Part shown: positions 4,310 through 7,355 of the stretch, piece after piece | Layout: the number at the start of each line of letters is the position of its first letter | Position numbering within the stretch: the first letter of the stretch is position 1 | Source of the DNA: an uncultured Clostridia bacterium | GTDB lineage: Bacteria > Bacillota > Clostridia > UBA1381 | Assembly: GCA_934454745.1 (NCBI GenBank) | Contig: CAKSGP010000071.1 | Span: forward strand, 1-7,355 | DNA: 7,355 bases | Direction of reading: 5' to 3' | Notes under the pieces: model-generated | The model's input: the letters and a program-made list of their open reading frames with translations, nothing else | Told to the model about the DNA's origin: nothing | Databases searched by the model: none | Made by a program: the position numbers and the translations under genes

Positions 4310-7300
4310 ATGTCTACTTATAGAAAAGTTGATGTCAACCTAAACTTTGTTGAAAGAGAAAAAAAGGTTGAACAGTTTTGGAAAGACAATAACATATTCC
4401 AAAAGAGTATTGATACAAAGGCTCATGGTCCCGTCTATACTTTCTATGACGGTCCGCCCACAGCTAACGGTAAACCCCATATCGGTCACGTCCTAACACG
4501 TGTAATAAAGGATATGATCCCACGATACCGTACAATGAAGGGCTATAAAATTATACGTAAGGCAGGCTGGGATACACACGGCTTACCAGTCGAGCTTGAA
4601 GTTGAGAAAAAGCTCGGTATAAATGGCAAGGAGCAGATAGAGGACTACGGTCTTGCTCCCTTTATACAGGAATGTAAAGAAAGTGTTTGGAAATACAAGG
4701 GTATGTGGGAGGATTTCTCATCAACCGTTGGTTTCTGGGCAGATATGGACGATCCATATGTAACATATGACAATAACTTTATTGAATCAGAATGGTGGGC
4801 ACTAAAGAAAATATGGGAAAAGGGACTTTTGTACAAGGGCTATAAAATTGTGCCTTACTGCCCAAGATGCGGAACGCCCCTTTCATCACACGAAGTTGCC
4901 CAAGGCTATAAAGACGTTAAGGAACGCAGTGCAACGGCAAAATTTGCCGTGAAGGGACAGGAAAATACTTATTTCCTTGCTTGGACTACTACCCCCTGGA
5001 CACTTCCATCAAACGTTGCACTATGTGTAAATCCCGATGAAACATATGTTAAGATAAAGGCTGAAAATTCATACTATATTCTTGCAGAAGCATTGGTAGA
5101 ATCTAATTTCGGGGACACAGAAACAGAAGTTATAGAAACTTACACAGGAAAAGACCTTGAGCGTATGGAATACACAGGCCTTTACGAACAGCAGGATTTA
5201 GATAAGAAAGCATACTACGTAACCTGCGATAACTACGTTACTCTTACAGACGGTACAGGTATCGTTCATATTGCACCGGCATTCGGTGAGGACGACTCAA
5301 AGGTAGGAATGAGATATGACCTTCCCTTCTTACAGCTTGTTGACGGCAAGGGATGTTTGACAGAGAAAACAAACTGGCCGGGCGTGTTCTGTAAGGATGC
5401 AGACAAGCTTGTATTACAGGACCTTGACGAGCGCGGACTGCTCTTTAATGCTCCTAAGTTTGAGCATAGCTATCCTTTCTGCTGGAGATGTGATACTCCC
5501 CTTATCTATTACGCACGTGATACCTGGTTTATAAAAATGACCGAGGTTAAAGATGACCTTATAAAGAATAACAAGACTGTTAATTGGATACCAAAAACCA
5601 TAGGCGATGGCAGATTCGGCTCCTGGCTTGAAAATGTTCAGGACTGGGGAATCAGCCGTAACCGTTATTGGGGCACACCCCTTAACGTTTGGGAATGTTC
5701 TTGCGGAAAGCGTCACGTTGTAGGCTCCATAGCAGAGCTTAAAGAAATGTCGGATAATTGTCCTGACGATATTGAGCTTCACCGTCCCTTTGTTGATGAA
5801 GTGACACTAAAATGTCCGGATTGCGGCGGTGAAATGCACCGAGTTCCGGAGGTTATTGACTGTTGGTTCGATTCAGGTGCAATGCCTTTTGCACAGTGGC
5901 ACTATCCATTTGAAAACAAGGAAATATTTGAGGAGAACTTCCCTGCTGACTTCATTAGTGAAGCAGTTGACCAGACAAGAGGTTGGTTCTATTCACTTCT
6001 TGCAGAATCCACAATCCTGTTTAATAAAGCACCTTATAAGAACGTTATAGTTTTAGGTCTTGTTCAGGACGAAAACGGGCAGAAGATGTCAAAATCAAAG
6101 GGAAATGCAGTTGACCCCTTTGAGGCATTGGAAAAGCATGGTGCAGACGCTGTAAGATGGTATTTCTACTCAAATTCAGCACCCTGGCTTCCTAACAGAT
6201 TTCACGATAAGGCAGTTACAGAGGGGCAGAGAAAGTTTATGGGTACTCTATGGAATACATACGCTTTCTTCGTACTTTATGCAAATATTGACAGCTTTGA
6301 TGCTTCAAAGTACACTCTTGACTATGATAAGCTTTCAGTGATGGATAAATGGATGCTCTCACGTGTCAATTCAGCTGTACGCGAGGTCGATAACAATCTT
6401 GAAAACTACAAGATAACAGAAACTACAAAGGTACTTGATAAGCTTGTTGACGATTTGTCAAACTGGTATGTACGTCTTTGCCGTCAGCGTTTCTGGACAA
6501 AGGAGCTTACTCAGGATAAGATTAATGCGTATATGACACTCTACACATCATTGGTTACAATCGCAAAGGCGGCTGCACCTATGATTCCGTTTATGACTGA
6601 GGATATTTACCAGAATCTTGTTCGTTCAATTGACAGCGACGCACCTGAAAGCATACACCTTTGCGACTTCCCCATGGTATGTGATAAATATATTGATATT
6701 GAACTTGAGGAGAGTATGGACGAGGTTGTTGACATTGTTGTTCTGGGCAGAGCTTGCCGTAACACATCAGGACTAAAGAGCCGTCAGCCTCTTAACGCTA
6801 TATACGTTAAGGCGAAGTCAGAGCTTAAAGAGTTCTATAAGGATATTATCAAAACAGAGCTTAATATCAAAAATGTTGAATTTGTTGACGATGTGTCCGA
6901 ATTTGCTTCGTACAGCTTTAAGCCGCAGCTTAAAACCTTGGGCAGACGTTTCGGAAAGGATATTAATACTGTTCGTGAAATTCTTGCAAATATAGACGGC
7001 ACAAAGGCGATGGCAGAGCTAAATTCCAGAGGCACACTCACCATTGAAGTTAATGGTGTAAGTGAGGCACTTTCTGTTGAGGATTTACTGATTGAAACAG
7101 TTAAATCTGATGACTACGTAACAGATGGCGATAACTCAATTACAGTTGTTCTTGAAACAAAGCTTACTGATGAGCTTATCGAGGAAGGATTTGTACGTGA
7201 GCTGGTTTCAAAGCTTCAGAATATGCGTAAGGATTCAGGTTTTGAGGTTATGGACCATATTACAGTTTACGTTTCGGGCAATGATAAGATTTCTGATATA

Positions 7301-7355
7301 TTCAACCGTAACGGAGAATATATCAAGTCACAGGTTCTTGCAGAGGATATTGTTA
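4310..7355 (+). CDS. ileS: Isoleucyl-tRNA synthetase, type II (3' end missing)
   Basis: This cytosolic class I synthetase charges tRNA-Ile. The frame is open from ATG 4310 (GGAGGT at 4298-4303, six bases upstream) to the window edge: 1015 codons plus one base, with an estimated 20-40 codons missing. Residues seen include HIGH 57-60, KMSKS 592-596, and the editing-domain Thr-rich WTTTPWTLPSN (225-235). They also include the editing segment GIVHIAPAFGEDD (317-329), with the Asp near 328 used by this family in proofreading. Two zinc sites are visible: CPRC (184/187) with CWRC (391/394), and C463/C465 with C502/C505. DWGISRNRYWG is the family's tRNA-end segment. The length and C-terminal part (RACRNTSGLKSRQPL at 814-828, KPQLKTLGRRFGK near 871) fit the longer IleRS2 type (Thermus, eukaryotic-like), not the 930-aa type I. 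The HIGH motif is canonical. Type II enzymes are generally less sensitive to mupirocin; this is family knowledge, not shown here. Confidence 0.97.
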   Translation, partial: MSTYRKVDVNLNFVEREKKVEQFWKDNNIFQKSIDTKAHGPVYTFYDGPPTANGKPHIGHVLTRVIKDMIPRYRTMKGYKIIRKAGWDTHGLPVELEVEKKLGINGKEQIEDYGLAPFIQECKESVWKYKGMWEDFSSTVGFWADMDDPYVTYDNNFIESEWWALKKIWEKGLLYKGYKIVPYCPRCGTPLSSHEVAQGYKDVKERSATAKFAVKGQENTYFLAWTTTPWTLPSNVALCVNPDETYVKIKAENSYYILAEALVESNFGDTETEVIETYTGKDLERMEYTGLYEQQDLDKKAYYVTCDNYVTLTDGTGIVHIAPAFGEDDSKVGMRYDLPFLQLVDGKGCLTEKTNWPGVFCKDADKLVLQDLDERGLLFNAPKFEHSYPFCWRCDTPLIYYARDTWFIKMTEVKDDLIKNNKTVNWIPKTIGDGRFGSWLENVQDWGISRNRYWGTPLNVWECSCGKRHVVGSIAELKEMSDNCPDDIELHRPFVDEVTLKCPDCGGEMHRVPEVIDCWFDSGAMPFAQWHYPFENKEIFEENFPADFISEAVDQTRGWFYSLLAESTILFNKAPYKNVIVLGLVQDENGQKMSKSKGNAVDPFEALEKHGADAVRWYFYSNSAPWLPNRFHDKAVTEGQRKFMGTLWNTYAFFVLYANIDSFDASKYTLDYDKLSVMDKWMLSRVNSAVREVDNNLENYKITETTKVLDKLVDDLSNWYVRLCRQRFWTKELTQDKINAYMTLYTSLVTIAKAAAPMIPFMTEDIYQNLVRSIDSDAPESIHLCDFPMVCDKYIDIELEESMDEVVDIVVLGRACRNTSGLKSRQPLNAIYVKAKSELKEFYKDIIKTELNIKNVEFVDDVSEFASYSFKPQLKTLGRRFGKDINTVREILANIDGTKAMAELNSRGTLTIEVNGVSEALSVEDLLIETVKSDDYVTDGDNSITVVLETKLTDELIEEGFVRELVSKLQNMRKDSGFEVMDHITVYVSGNDKISDIFNRNGEYIKSQVLAEDIV

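Noticed and set aside
5414..5782. 122-codon minus-strand frame inside ileS
   Set aside because: It lies wholly antisense to conserved catalytic and zinc-site segments of ileS, with no ribosome binding site.

Overview
The window looks like chromosome from a low-GC Gram-positive anaerobe, most likely a gut-type Clostridia member (Oscillospiraceae or Lachnospiraceae-like). This rests on AT-rich sequence, strong GGAGG-type ribosome binding sites, near-consensus sigma-A promoters with 17-bp spacers, a lipoprotein with a probable DUF5067 domain, and protein character. The genus is inference. No rRNA, tRNA, CRISPR array, insertion sequence or phage gene was seen.

Layout. The left edge (1-52, minus) holds the first codons of a gene resembling the N-terminus of clostridial orotate phosphoribosyltransferase (pyrE), apparently with an ATT start. 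A roughly 300-bp divergent control region (53-356) carries one promoter for each direction and a 29-bp dyad. Next on plus are a purine-type phosphoribosyltransferase (357-896) and, after a 29-bp gap, the Na+/serine-threonine symporter SstT (926-2140). SstT is convergent with a minus-strand DUF5067-like lipoprotein (2172-2756), and a 14-bp-stem hairpin overlaps the SstT stop codon between them.

A second divergent control region (2757-3064) drives the lipoprotein leftward and a two-gene single-domain CHR (chromate-transporter family) operon rightward (3065-3616 and 3613-4194, ATGA overlap). The leader of the CHR operon is the oddest part of the window. It contains a 17-codon reading frame with its own ribosome binding site, framed almost exactly by a long imperfect inverted repeat, then a GC-rich hairpin just before the chr ribosome binding site. 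Last, a consensus promoter with a short leader and no T-box drives a type II isoleucyl-tRNA synthetase (4310 to beyond 7355), truncated by the window end after 1015 codons.

Most of the window is housekeeping: nucleotide salvage or synthesis, amino-acid uptake, a paired anion-transporter-like membrane protein and a tRNA synthetase. I see no convincing new multi-gene system. The items most worth a second look are the CHR-operon leader, the non-canonical pyrE-like start, the palindrome between the two phosphoribosyltransferase genes, and a 33-bp identical block shared by the two CHR genes.
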